Assembly (NCBI GenBank): GCA_002405165.1
Contig: DHLF01000005.1
Coordinates: 56,797-120,796 of the forward strand
DNA: 64,000 nucleotides
Origin: Christensenella sp. UBA4675
GTDB taxonomy: Bacteria; Bacillota; Clostridia; Christensenellales; Borkfalkiaceae
Direction: 5' to 3'
Shown here: in pieces, positions 1 to 8,206 of the stretch
How the letters are laid out: each line of letters begins with the position of its first letter
How positions within the stretch are numbered: position 1 is the first letter of the stretch
Made by a program: the position numbers and the translations under genes
Notes under the pieces: generated by a model
Database searches by the model: none
The model's input: the letters and a program-made list of their open reading frames with translations, nothing else
Told to the model about the DNA's origin: nothing

Positions 1-311
1 AAATTAGGTAACGCCCTTTCTATTTCCGATTTATCGGGAATTTTATCGCAAATCTTTACGGTTTTGCCCGTTTTGTCCAAAGTGTCGGTTTCGTACCCGA
101 ATTTAAATTTAGCTATATAGGTCTTTTTTTTATCCGCAAAATAATCGAATAAACGCGTGCTTTTACCTACGGCAACGGGTAAAACTCCGCTCGCCATAGG
201 GTCTAGCGTACCCATATGTCCGCAAGGTTGACCTACTAAATGCTTTATTTTGTTTACAATAAAAGTCGAGTTTGTGTTGCTCGACTTATACACGTTAAAA
301 AATCCGTTCAT
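1..311 (-). CDS. truB: tRNA pseudouridine-55 synthase TruB, N-terminal part (cut by window edge)
   Basis: The gene starts at the ATG at 311 and runs off the left edge, so about 103 residues are visible. TruB makes pseudouridine 55 in the T-loop of tRNAs. The visible part carries the family signature GHMGTLDPMASGVLPVAVG, whose Asp is the catalytic residue, after a start reading MNGFFNVYKSSNTNS. It is the last visible gene of the rimP-nusA-infB-rbfA-nrnA operon and lies 12 bases after nrnA, the usual order in Firmicutes. The C-terminal half cannot be judged. Confidence 0.93.
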   Translation of the reverse strand, partial: MNGFFNVYKSSNTNSTFIVNKIKHLVGQPCGHMGTLDPMASGVLPVAVGKSTRLFDYFADKKKTYIAKFKFGYETDTLDKTGKTVKICDKIPDKSEIERALPN

Positions 312-323
312 TATATCCGTCTT

Positions 324-1292
324 TTAATCTTCGAGATAAAGCCCCGAAGTATATACTAATTTTTCTTCTACGTCTTCTAAATATCCGTGAAGCATAGCTC
401 CGCTGGCGCAAACGTGTCCGCCCCCGCCGAATGTGGAAGCAAGTTTATTTACGTCAGCTTTTCCCCTACTGCGGAAACTAATTTTATAACTTTTATCTTT
501 CGTTTCCATTATACTTATACCTATTTCAACGCCTTTAATTCCCATAGGATAATCTATAAATCCTTCCGTTACGGAAGTATCTAAATTAAAAGTTTGTAAA
601 TCGGCTTTTGAAATTTTTATTATCGCGAGTTTTCCTTCGTGATAAAATTTCATACCGCTCATAATTTTTAAAAACAGTTTTGACCTTTCGGGCGACTGAT
701 TTTTAAACATTTCTTGATTTATTTTATATAAATTCGCGCCCTTTTCCATAAGTTCCGCCGAATATTTAAGCGTTTGACTTGTCGTATTATTATGCGAAAA
801 ATTACCCGTATCGGTAACCATTCCGAGTAGCAAACAATTAGCAGTACACTCGTCTATCGGTAAATTTAACTTTTTAGCTAAGCTATATAAAACTTCACAA
901 CAAGACGCGTAATTTAAAATGTAATTGTATTTTGCGTAGCCGTCGTTGGAAATATGGTGGTCTATATTTAACGTAAGATTTTTAGACGACAAAAATACGC
1001 AACCTTCCCCCGTTTGTCCAATCGAAGCACAATCCATAAAGACGTATAAAGTATATTTTTTGTTTACTTCTTTGCAAAAAACGTAATTTTCCGCACCTTG
1101 CAAAAATAAGTATTTTTCGGGAATAGGATTATCGCACGTTACGTCCGCTTTTTTACCTAAATTCGTAAGAATTTGCTTTAACGCCAAACTAGAACCTATG
1201 GTATCTCCGTCGGGGCGGGTATGCGAAATTATTAAAACGTCCGAACAATTTTTAAATAAATTTAAAATAATTTCTTCACTTATTTTTTTCAT
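324..1292 (-). CDS. nrnA: DHH-family oligoribonuclease / pAp phosphatase NrnA
   Basis: A 322-residue DHH/DHHA1 phosphoesterase. NrnA degrades short RNA oligonucleotides and dephosphorylates 3'-phosphoadenosine-5'-phosphate, using manganese. Visible motifs are SHTRPDGDTIGSS near residue 24, DCAS near 88, the DHH triad in NIDHHISND near 110, and the C-terminal DHHA1 glycine motif GGGGHVCASGA near 290. Length fits the family. Its start overlaps the end of rbfA by 17 bases, so the two are probably translationally coupled. The position between rbfA and truB is the standard one. Confidence 0.93.
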   Translation of the reverse strand: MKKISEEIILNLFKNCSDVLIISHTRPDGDTIGSSLALKQILTNLGKKADVTCDNPIPEKYLFLQGAENYVFCKEVNKKYTLYVFMDCASIGQTGEGCVFLSSKNLTLNIDHHISNDGYAKYNYILNYASCCEVLYSLAKKLNLPIDECTANCLLLGMVTDTGNFSHNNTTSQTLKYSAELMEKGANLYKINQEMFKNQSPERSKLFLKIMSGMKFYHEGKLAIIKISKADLQTFNLDTSVTEGFIDYPMGIKGVEIGISIMETKDKSYKISFRSRGKADVNKLASTFGGGGHVCASGAMLHGYLEDVEEKLVYTSGLYLED

Positions 1293-1632
1293 TTATTTTC
1301 TCCAAAAGTTCGTCTATATGTTGACCGTAAGCGTAAGACGTATCTTCTTTAAACCTAAGTTCGGGAACGGTTCTAATGTGCATTTTGCTAGATAAAATTT
1401 TTCTTACCGCGCCTGCCGATTCCGTTATTGCGTTTAAAGTTTTTTGCTTTTTTTCTTCGCTAGCCGAATAAACGCTTATTATAACGTCCGCATATTTTAA
1501 GTCTTGTGTTACGTCTACTTCCATAACGGTAAACATTTCCGTAATTTCGGGATTTTTTATTTCATACTTTAAAATTTCGTAAATGTTTTTACGAAATTCG
1601 TTATTAAGTCGTCTTTCTCTTTTTTCTTTCAT
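1276..1632 (-). CDS. rbfA: 30S ribosome-binding factor RbfA
   Basis: A 118-residue protein of the KH-fold RbfA family, which binds the 30S subunit during late 16S rRNA maturation and is linked to cold adaptation. The N-terminal RRLNNEFRKNIYEIL and the central segment VDVTQDLKYADVIISVY are typical, as is the C-terminal region around RTVPELRFKEDTSYAYG. Size is normal. It lies downstream of infB after 145 noncoding bases in which I see no clear terminator, and overlaps nrnA. Confidence 0.93.
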   Translation of the reverse strand: MKEKRERRLNNEFRKNIYEILKYEIKNPEITEMFTVMEVDVTQDLKYADVIISVYSASEEKKQKTLNAITESAGAVRKILSSKMHIRTVPELRFKEDTSYAYGQHIDELLEKINEKNK

Positions 1633-1777
1633 ATTCGCTCCGAATTTTTTACCTAAAATTTTTGTCGTTTTCAGCTAGCGAAAATTTAAAATATTCGCTT
1701 TGTATTTTCCCGGCTTTTTGCCTTAAATCATAAACCGCCTGTAATCGAAAATCGACTACGGGCTGTTTACAAAAAAA

Positions 1778-4408
1778 TTATTTTTTATCTTCTTCTTCGA
1801 TATAGCACTCGATAAAGTCGCCTACTTTAATATCGTTAAAGTTTTCTATCGAAATTCCGCATTCTTGCCCCGCAGTCATTTCCGCAACTTCGTCTTTATA
1901 GTGCTTTAAGGTTAAAACGTTGCCTTCACAAATTTTTACGTCATCCCTATAAATCATAAGTTTACCATTTCTTACGACTTTACCTTCCGTAACCACGCAA
2001 CCTGCTATTACGCCCACGCCTTTAATTTTAAACGTTTCCTTAACTTCCGCTTTACCTAAGTATACGTCGTGGAACTTAGGAACGACTAAGCCCTTCATTG
2101 CGTTTTGAACGTCTTCTATCGCTTCGTAAATAATTCTATAAATTTTTATAGAAACCTTACTTCTTTCGGCAAGAACTTTGGCTTTCGAATCGGGACGAAC
2201 GTTAAATCCGATAATTATCGAACCCGACGAATCCGCTAGCGTAATGTCCGTTTCGTTTATCGCGCCTACGCCCGAGTGAACTACCGTAACTTTAACTTCG
2301 TTATCGGATAGCTTCATAAGCGAATCTTTTACCGCTTCTACGCTACCTTGAACGTCTGCTTTGATGATGATGTTAAGATTTTTAAGGTCGCCTTCCGCCA
2401 TTTTGTTGATAGCGTCTTCGTAAGACATTTTTTGTTCTTTTATAAGGTCGAGCCTTTCTTTATTCTTTCTTTCTTGCGCGACGAGTTTTAAAAGTTTATC
2501 TTTATCTCCGCCCTTGACCGCATATATCGTGTCGCCTGCGTTAGGAACTTCGTTAAGTCCGATTATGGAAACAGGCATAGAAGGTCCTGCTTCTTTAAGC
2601 ATACGACCTTTATCGTCTACCATAGCTCTTACCCTTCCGATTACCGTACCCGCAACAACGTCGTCCCCCGTACGCAAAGTACCGTTTTGAATTATGATAT
2701 TCGCTACCGGTCCTTTACCTTTATCGAGTTTAGCTTCTATTATAGTACCCTTTGCCGAACGGTCCGGATTAGCTTTTAATTCTTTTAATTCCGCAAGCAT
2801 AAGTACGGATTCGAGTAATTTATCAATTCCTTCACCCGTTTTTGCCGATACAGGTATCATCATAGTATCTCCGCCCCATTCTTCTACGAGTAAATCTTGC
2901 TCTGCAAGTTGTTGACGAAGTCTGTCTACATCGGTGTGTTGTTTATCTATTTTGTTTGCCGCAACTATTATGGGAACGTTAGCCGATTTAGCATGATTTA
3001 TTGCTTCTATCGTTTGAGGCATAATACCGTCGTCGGCGGCAACTACTAATATGGCAATATCCGTAATTTGCGCGCCCCTTGCCCTCATTTGAGTAAACGC
3101 CGCGTGTCCGGGGGTGTCTAAAAACGTAATTTTTTCTCCGTTTATTTCAACGGTGTAAGCACCGATATGTTGTGTAATTCCGCCCGCTTCTCCCGCGGTT
3201 ACGTTAGTGCTTCTTATTTTATCGAGTAGCGAAGTTTTACCGTGGTCAACGTGTCCCATAACGGTAACGATGGGCGCTCTTTTAACTAAGTTTTCTTGGT
3301 CGTCCGTTTGTTCGTCGAACTCTTCGCTTAACCTTTCTTCCGCGCTCTTTTCAAGCTTTAATTCAAGCTCTACTCCCGCTTCCGAAGCTATATATTGCGC
3401 TACGTCGAACGTTAAAGAATCGTTTATGGTTTTCATAATCATTTCTTTAAACAACATTTTGGTAATTTCAACCGCGCTTACGCCGATTTTTTCGCTTAAC
3501 TCTTTAATCGGAATTTCTTCTTTCGTGATTACCGCGTGGTCTATTTTAGTTACAGTTGCTTGCGTAACGTCTTTCTTTTGTTTTCTTACTTTTCTGTATC
3601 CGCTTTCGTTTTCATCGAAACCTTTATTGTTCATTTGCTCTTTAGCAAGAGTTCTCTTGTTAGGAGCTTTTTTATCTTCATAACTCTTTCCGTTAGCGGT
3701 AGTTTTCTTTTTGTTTGTGAAATGGCTGTTTTTTGCGTCTTTGGGAACGAACGCTTGCGAGGTGGACGCCATAGGTTTAAATCCCGTAGGCTTATTTGCG
3801 CCAGTTGCGCCTGCGTTTTGCCTTAAAGGTCTATCACCGCTAGGACGTCTGTTTGTGTTTTGTCCCCTTTCGTTATTGTTAGGACGGTATTCCTTTTTCT
3901 TGGGTTCTTCTACGGGACGTTGTAAAAACCTTCTCTCTCTTGCGGGAGCGTTTCCGTTACTTTCGGTTTTTACGACGACTACCCCTACTTTAGTGTTTAT
4001 GGTTTTAGTTTCCGTTTTAGGAGCTTCTACCGTCTCTTCACCTTCGACTTTTTTAGGGGATTCTTCGGGCTTAGCTTGGGTTTCGACTACGGCTTCTTCT
4101 TTTTCCGCCTTCACTTCTTGTTTTTCGCTAGCGGGAACTTCTTTTATTTTTTCCGTTTTCTGTTTGCTAGAAACAGGCTCTTTAACTTTTTCTTCAACCT
4201 TTTCTTCAACGACCTTGACTTCTTGCGCTTGTTCTTGCGCTTCTTCTTGAACTATACTCTTTTTAGCTATATCGCTCATCTTTTTATCAAGTTCTTTGTT
4301 GAGTTTTATAAGAGAACTTTTCTCCGACTTTAAGGAAGATACTACATCTTTAACGACGTTGCCCTTTGCAAGTTCTAAAAGTTCTTTCATAAATTTATTG
4401 TCAGCCAT
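1778..4408 (-). CDS. infB: translation initiation factor IF-2
   Basis: An 876-residue GTPase that places initiator fMet-tRNA on the 30S subunit and promotes subunit joining. The first 270 residues are low-complexity and charged (Lys/Glu/Ala runs, then Arg/Asn/Gly-rich), followed by the IF2-N segment. The G domain starts near residue 383: G1 GHVDHGKTS, G3 DTPGHAAF, G4 NKID. Domains II, III and the C-terminal fMet-tRNA-binding domain follow, ending in an acidic tail. The start overlaps the end of the L7Ae-like gene by 8 bases. Context is the canonical nusA-ylxR-ylxQ-infB-rbfA operon. Confidence 0.97.
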   Translation of the reverse strand: MADNKFMKELLELAKGNVVKDVVSSLKSEKSSLIKLNKELDKKMSDIAKKSIVQEEAQEQAQEVKVVEEKVEEKVKEPVSSKQKTEKIKEVPASEKQEVKAEKEEAVVETQAKPEESPKKVEGEETVEAPKTETKTINTKVGVVVVKTESNGNAPARERRFLQRPVEEPKKKEYRPNNNERGQNTNRRPSGDRPLRQNAGATGANKPTGFKPMASTSQAFVPKDAKNSHFTNKKKTTANGKSYEDKKAPNKRTLAKEQMNNKGFDENESGYRKVRKQKKDVTQATVTKIDHAVITKEEIPIKELSEKIGVSAVEITKMLFKEMIMKTINDSLTFDVAQYIASEAGVELELKLEKSAEERLSEEFDEQTDDQENLVKRAPIVTVMGHVDHGKTSLLDKIRSTNVTAGEAGGITQHIGAYTVEINGEKITFLDTPGHAAFTQMRARGAQITDIAILVVAADDGIMPQTIEAINHAKSANVPIIVAANKIDKQHTDVDRLRQQLAEQDLLVEEWGGDTMMIPVSAKTGEGIDKLLESVLMLAELKELKANPDRSAKGTIIEAKLDKGKGPVANIIIQNGTLRTGDDVVAGTVIGRVRAMVDDKGRMLKEAGPSMPVSIIGLNEVPNAGDTIYAVKGGDKDKLLKLVAQERKNKERLDLIKEQKMSYEDAINKMAEGDLKNLNIIIKADVQGSVEAVKDSLMKLSDNEVKVTVVHSGVGAINETDITLADSSGSIIIGFNVRPDSKAKVLAERSKVSIKIYRIIYEAIEDVQNAMKGLVVPKFHDVYLGKAEVKETFKIKGVGVIAGCVVTEGKVVRNGKLMIYRDDVKICEGNVLTLKHYKDEVAEMTAGQECGISIENFNDIKVGDFIECYIEEEDKK

Positions 4409-4724
4409 CTATTAAACCTCCTTGATACAACGAAAAATCACCGTCTATATTTTCCGTTATCGCATCGGCAAGACTTTTATTGCCGATTGCTACCGTTTTA
4501 CATTCTTCACAAACGTATTCCGTAAGCGACGCGTTGCAAATTAAAAGCGGACAAGATTTTTCTTGCGCCTTTTTCACCATTTTTTTAAAAGTGTTTTCCG
4601 CAATCGCTTTTTCGATTATTATTAAATATATTTTTTTGGTTCGCTTTTCTATTTCGTTAATACCGATAGTTAGCTTCCCCGATTTTTTACAAAAACCTAA
4701 ATAAGTTCTTATTTTGTTATTCAA
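4401..4724 (-). CDS. ylxQ: L7Ae-family RNA-binding protein YlxQ
   Basis: A 107-residue protein of the L7Ae/L30e/Gadd45 fold, a kink-turn RNA binder of uncertain role in the nusA-infB operon. The opening segment TYLGFCKKSGKLTIGINEIE and the central KAIAENTFKKMVKKAQE match the family. It overlaps ylxR upstream by 8 bases and infB downstream by 8 bases, indicating tight translational coupling. Assignment rests on position as well as sequence. Confidence 0.88.
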   Translation of the reverse strand: MNNKIRTYLGFCKKSGKLTIGINEIEKRTKKIYLIIIEKAIAENTFKKMVKKAQEKSCPLLICNASLTEYVCEECKTVAIGNKSLADAITENIDGDFSLYQGGLIDG

Positions 4725-4983
4725 GAGCTAATAACTCCTTTATAAGATTATCGTAAATCTCGTCGGAAATTTCTATTTTTAAAGCTCTATTTAAAAATTT
4801 CCCTTTTTTTAATTTGGAAATACAGGCTTCGTCCTTACAAACGTAAGCTCCCCTGCCCGATTTTTTACCCGTCAAGTCAAGTTCGGCTACACCTTGGGCG
4901 TTTCTTACTATTCTGACAAGCGTTTTTTTATCCGCTTCTTCCTTACAAACTATGCAAGTTCTTTGCGGTTTTTTCTTTTGCAT
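4717..4983 (-). CDS. rnpM: YlxR family protein (RNase P modulator RnpM)
   Basis: An 88-residue protein of the YlxR family, which in Bacillus binds RNA and was reported to modulate RNase P. The hallmark start RTCIVCKEEADKKTLVRIVR and the GRGAYVCKDEACISK signature are both present. The start codon shares its first base with the last base of the nusA stop codon, and the end overlaps ylxQ by 8 bases. rnpB lies elsewhere in the same window (52.5 kb), which shows only that both partners are present. Confidence 0.92.
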   Translation of the reverse strand: MQKKKPQRTCIVCKEEADKKTLVRIVRNAQGVAELDLTGKKSGRGAYVCKDEACISKLKKGKFLNRALKIEISDEIYDNLIKELLALE

Positions 4984-6089
4984 TACTCTTCTCCGTTCTC
5001 TGCTTCTTCGTTTTCTGCTTCTTCTTCGTAATCGCCCGAAGCCGTTGCTACCGATTGACTTTTTATGTCAATCTTCCAACCCGTAAGTTTAACGGCAAGT
5101 CTTGCGTTTTGTCCGTTTTTACCTATTGCGAGCGATAATTTATCGTCGGGAACGACGACTTTTGCAACTTGTTCGCCTTCTATTGCGGAAACCTTTAATA
5201 CCTTTGCCGGCGATAAAGATTTAGCGATATATTCAAGCGGATTTTCGCTCCATAAAATAATATCTATTTTTTCTCCGTTTAGTTCTTCTACTATGGCGTT
5301 TACCCTAGCTCCCCTAGGACCTACGCAAGCGCCAACCGCGTCGATAGAACTGTCGGGACTGTAAATTGCGATTTTGGTTCTTTGACCGGGTTCTCTTGCA
5401 ATTGACTTTATCTCTACAAGTCCGCTTCTAATTTCGGGAACTTCGTTTTCGAATAATCCCCTAACGAGTCCCGGTGAAGTCCTTGAAACCATAATTTGCG
5501 CGTTTAATCCTGAATTGCGAACCCTTTTAACGTAAACTTTTAGTTTTGCGCCTATTTCGTATTTTTCACCCGGAACTTGGTCTTGCGGAAGCATAACCCC
5601 GCCAACGTTTCCGCTGCCTATTTCAACGTAAACGTTTTTATCTTCTACTTTTCTGACAATACAGCTTTGAATTGCGTTTTCTTTATCTTCGAACTCGGAA
5701 ATAATGCTATCCCTTTCGGCTTCCCTTAATTTTTGTCTTATTACTTGAATTGCCGTTCCGCTGGATATTCTGTCGAATTCGTCCTTAGGTACGATTTCGG
5801 CAAGTTCTACATATTCGCCGAGTTTTGCCGTTCTTTTTATTTGTTTGGCGTCTTCAAGCGAAATTTCTTTATCGGGATTTTCTACTTGTTCTACAACCAT
5901 TTTCACAACCGAAAATTTTATAGAATTTTTTTCTTTGTTTAATTTGACTTTTACGTCGAAAGCGTCGCCTTTAAGTCTTTTGTATCCGCAAGACAAGGCG
6001 TTTTCTATCGAGTCGAGAAGTGATTGTTCGTCAATACCTTTCGTTTCTACCAATTCGCTTAACGCGTCAAAAAAATCTTTGTTTATCAT
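4983..6089 (-). CDS. nusA: transcription termination/antitermination factor NusA
   Basis: A 368-residue RNA polymerase-binding factor that modulates pausing and termination. Order: N-terminal polymerase-binding domain (residues 1-125), S1 domain (about 135-200), two KH domains (about 205-345, with VGPRGARVNAIVEELNGEKID and IGKNGQNARLA), then an acidic tail. It lacks the extra C-terminal repeats of proteobacterial NusA, as is normal in Firmicutes. It follows rimP after 33 bases. Confidence 0.96.
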   Translation of the reverse strand: MINKDFFDALSELVETKGIDEQSLLDSIENALSCGYKRLKGDAFDVKVKLNKEKNSIKFSVVKMVVEQVENPDKEISLEDAKQIKRTAKLGEYVELAEIVPKDEFDRISSGTAIQVIRQKLREAERDSIISEFEDKENAIQSCIVRKVEDKNVYVEIGSGNVGGVMLPQDQVPGEKYEIGAKLKVYVKRVRNSGLNAQIMVSRTSPGLVRGLFENEVPEIRSGLVEIKSIAREPGQRTKIAIYSPDSSIDAVGACVGPRGARVNAIVEELNGEKIDIILWSENPLEYIAKSLSPAKVLKVSAIEGEQVAKVVVPDDKLSLAIGKNGQNARLAVKLTGWKIDIKSQSVATASGDYEEEAENEEAENGEE

Positions 6090-6122
6090 TTTTATCTCCT
6101 TAATATCCGAGTTTTTCGTATT

Positions 6123-6584
6123 TTAATCAAATTCTACGGCTTCGTTTATTTTAGCTATTTGATTGTGGTTTATTTTTAACTTTTCTCCGTTACGTTCTAT
6201 TTCGACGTAGTCGGGAGTGTAAGAAATAAGTTTTGCGGTAAAACTTTTTTCGCCTTTTAACTGCGCGAAAAGTTTAATTTCAACATTTTTGCCTATTCTC
6301 TTTAAATAATCTCTTTCCTTTTTAAACGGTCGGGTTAGTCCCGGCGAAGAACAGTTAAGCGTGTAAGCACTTCCGTTTGAAACGTCTATTTCGTCTAAAA
6401 GCGGATCGATTAAACTATGCAACTTTTCCAAAGTGTCTAAATCTATTCCGCCGTCTTTATCGATATAAAAAGTAAGCGACGGATTTTTGCCCGTTTTTAC
6501 TTCCGCTTCCACAAGTTCGCAACCGTTTGCTTCTATTACGGGAAGCACGGTTTTTTCTATTTCTTGTAAGTTTTTAAAATCCAT
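6123..6584 (-). CDS. rimP: ribosome maturation factor RimP
   Basis: A 153-residue protein required for 30S maturation. The central NCSSPGLTRPFKKERDY segment and the C-terminal SH3-like barrel are diagnostic. It is the first gene of the nusA-infB operon. Its leader contains a strong hairpin and is preceded by a consensus promoter (separate entries). The ribosome-binding sequence TAGGGAG lies 5 bases ahead of the ATG. Confidence 0.95.
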   Translation of the reverse strand: MDFKNLQEIEKTVLPVIEANGCELVEAEVKTGKNPSLTFYIDKDGGIDLDTLEKLHSLIDPLLDEIDVSNGSAYTLNCSSPGLTRPFKKERDYLKRIGKNVEIKLFAQLKGEKSFTAKLISYTPDYVEIERNGEKLKINHNQIAKINEAVEFD

Positions 6585-6602
6585 TTTTCTCCCTATAAAT
6601 CT

Positions 6603-6633
6603 TTGAGAGCAACCGCAAATCGGTTACTCTCAA
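6603..6633 (-). promoter_or_regulatory. leader hairpin in the rimP-nusA-infB transcript
   Basis: An inverted repeat of 13 base pairs (TTGAGAGTAACCG pairing with CGGTTGCTCTCAA, one G-U wobble) with a 5-base loop lies between the predicted transcription start and rimP. No run of T follows it, so it does not look like an intrinsic terminator. It may be an RNA control or stability element, for example NusA-linked autoregulation. That role is inference. Confidence 0.55.
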
Positions 6634-6659
6634 TACTGCTGTATTAACAAGTTAAATAT

Positions 6660-6688
6660 ATTATAACACTATATTTTTAAAATGGCAA
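6660..6688 (-). promoter_or_regulatory. sigma-A-type promoter of the rimP-nusA-infB operon
   Basis: TTGCCA (6683-6688) and TATAAT (6660-6665) are separated by 17 bases. The spacer contains the stop codon of the PolC-derived gene (6677), and the -35 box lies within its last codons. Predicted start of transcription is near 6653, giving a leader of about 70 bases. Confidence 0.75.
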
Positions 6689-8206
6689 GCATTTTTTTAA
6701 CTTTATAAGCTCAATAAATAATTTTGCGGTAGCGTGGGCGTCCGATAAAGCCCTGTGGTGTAAAAATTGAATTTCAAAATAGTCGCAAACCGTATTCAAC
6801 TGATAATTTTTAAGTCCTTTTAAAGTGTTTCGGGATATTTCCAAAGTATCTAAATAAGAGTTTTCCAAATAATATCCTTCCCTTAAATAGTGATTTTTCA
6901 TCATACTAATATCGAAATTCGCGTTATGCGCGACTAATATCGCGTTTTCAACGTATTTATAAAAGTCGGAGCAAATTTCCGAAAATACAGGTTTATCCGC
7001 AACCATTTCGTTGGTAATTCCCGTTATGGACGTAATTTTTTCGCTTATATTTACCTGCGGATTTATTAAAGTGGTAAAACAGTCTTTTATTTCCCCGTCC
7101 ACAATTTTTACCGCGCCTATTTCGGTTATTCTGTCGTTTAAAACGTCAAGCCCCGTAGTTTCTACGTCGAACACGACGAAAGTTTTTCCCATTAAGCAAT
7201 CGGGAATAAAATCGTCTTGTTTAAAAACGTTTATTTGCGTTGCGTCTTGCAATTCTTGCGGGAAAATTTTTTTATAGTTTGCGGGTGCTTTTTTACCTTC
7301 TTTTCTTTCGGGTACGAAATCGGCGGGAAAATCGCATAAACCGATATTATTTATCCTATAACTCGGTCTACCGTTATATTCTTCCATTTCTCCGTCGAAT
7401 ATAACTCCGTCCCCCTCTTTTAAAGCTTCTACGAATTTAACTTTATCTTTTCTGGGGAAATAATGCCCCGACAGGTTTCCCGTTTTGTCCGTAAACGAAA
7501 TTAAAAACCAATCTTTCCCTTTATCGTTAGTTCTTTTTCTTACTTCGGTTATAATTCCGCATACGGTTACTGCCGAACGCAAATTTACGGCGTCCGCAAT
7601 ATAAACCGCAACGTCGTTGGTATCGTAAGATATGTAAGAACGCACGTTTTCTACTTTTAAAGTTCTTAGTTTTATCCTTTCGAAATCCGTTTCGTCGGCT
7701 TGCTCTTCTTTAAAATTACTTTCTCTTTCGCTTCTTGAACTAGTGGTTATTCTTATCGGCTCGCAAAAATTTTCGTTTAAAAATTCTTTTATATCGTCGA
7801 ATATTTTTCCGCCTTTAAAAATATCGTATTCTCTATCCGATAAAGCGATATTTAACGTAAAAGTTTGCGTATCGTAACAAAAATCTTCCTTTTTTATAGC
7901 CCCGATTAAATATTTTCTAGTACTTTGAACGTAGTCGAACACCATAAGTTCGACTAAATCTTTATCTGCTTTTACTTTTTTTACGTCTACCGTTACAAAA
8001 CCGAAAGCGTTTGGCATATAGCTTTTTATTTTTTCCGAAATAGCGTTTTTTACTTGTTCGCTTATGCTTTTATCGTTTATTAAATTGACGTGAACGCTTA
8101 AATTTTGCTTATTTATTTTTACGTTTTTTATTTTAATTCTCTCTATGCTTTCGTCAAATTTTCTTATATCCGTAAGCATTTCTTGTAATTTATGGTTGGT
8201 TGACAA
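6677..8206 (-). CDS. PolC-derived protein: PolC N-terminal domain, OB fold and DEDDh 3'-5' exonuclease, without PHP or polymerase
   Basis: A 509-residue protein in the exact chromosomal slot of polC (between ispG and rimP). Residues 1-160 resemble the PolC N-terminal domain. About 180-300 form the OB fold (VRSYISYDTNDVAVYIADAV, then an ITEVRKRTNDKGKDWFLISF segment). About 340-505 are the proofreading exonuclease: FDVETTG (Exo I), AHNANFDISMM (Exo II) and HRALSDAHATA (Exo III). Full-length PolC is about 1440 residues and has its exonuclease inserted in a PHP domain. Here both PHP halves and the whole polymerase are absent: the OB fold joins the exonuclease through a short linker, and a stop follows the exonuclease. 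Only 92 bases separate it from rimP, so no polymerase fragment hides downstream. All exonuclease catalytic residues are intact, so it is likely functional rather than a pseudogene. Its start overlaps ispG by 17 bases. Confidence 0.88.
   Translation of the reverse strand: MSTNHKLQEMLTDIRKFDESIERIKIKNVKINKQNLSVHVNLINDKSISEQVKNAISEKIKSYMPNAFGFVTVDVKKVKADKDLVELMVFDYVQSTRKYLIGAIKKEDFCYDTQTFTLNIALSDREYDIFKGGKIFDDIKEFLNENFCEPIRITTSSRSERESNFKEEQADETDFERIKLRTLKVENVRSYISYDTNDVAVYIADAVNLRSAVTVCGIITEVRKRTNDKGKDWFLISFTDKTGNLSGHYFPRKDKVKFVEALKEGDGVIFDGEMEEYNGRPSYRINNIGLCDFPADFVPERKEGKKAPANYKKIFPQELQDATQINVFKQDDFIPDCLMGKTFVVFDVETTGLDVLNDRITEIGAVKIVDGEIKDCFTTLINPQVNISEKITSITGITNEMVADKPVFSEICSDFYKYVENAILVAHNANFDISMMKNHYLREGYYLENSYLDTLEISRNTLKGLKNYQLNTVCDYFEIQFLHHRALSDAHATAKLFIELIKLKKCLPF

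Noticed and set aside
3207..4333. Several plus-strand ORFs of up to 179 codons opposite infB
   Set aside because: They are mirror frames of the repetitive Lys/Glu/Ala-rich N-terminal region of IF-2.
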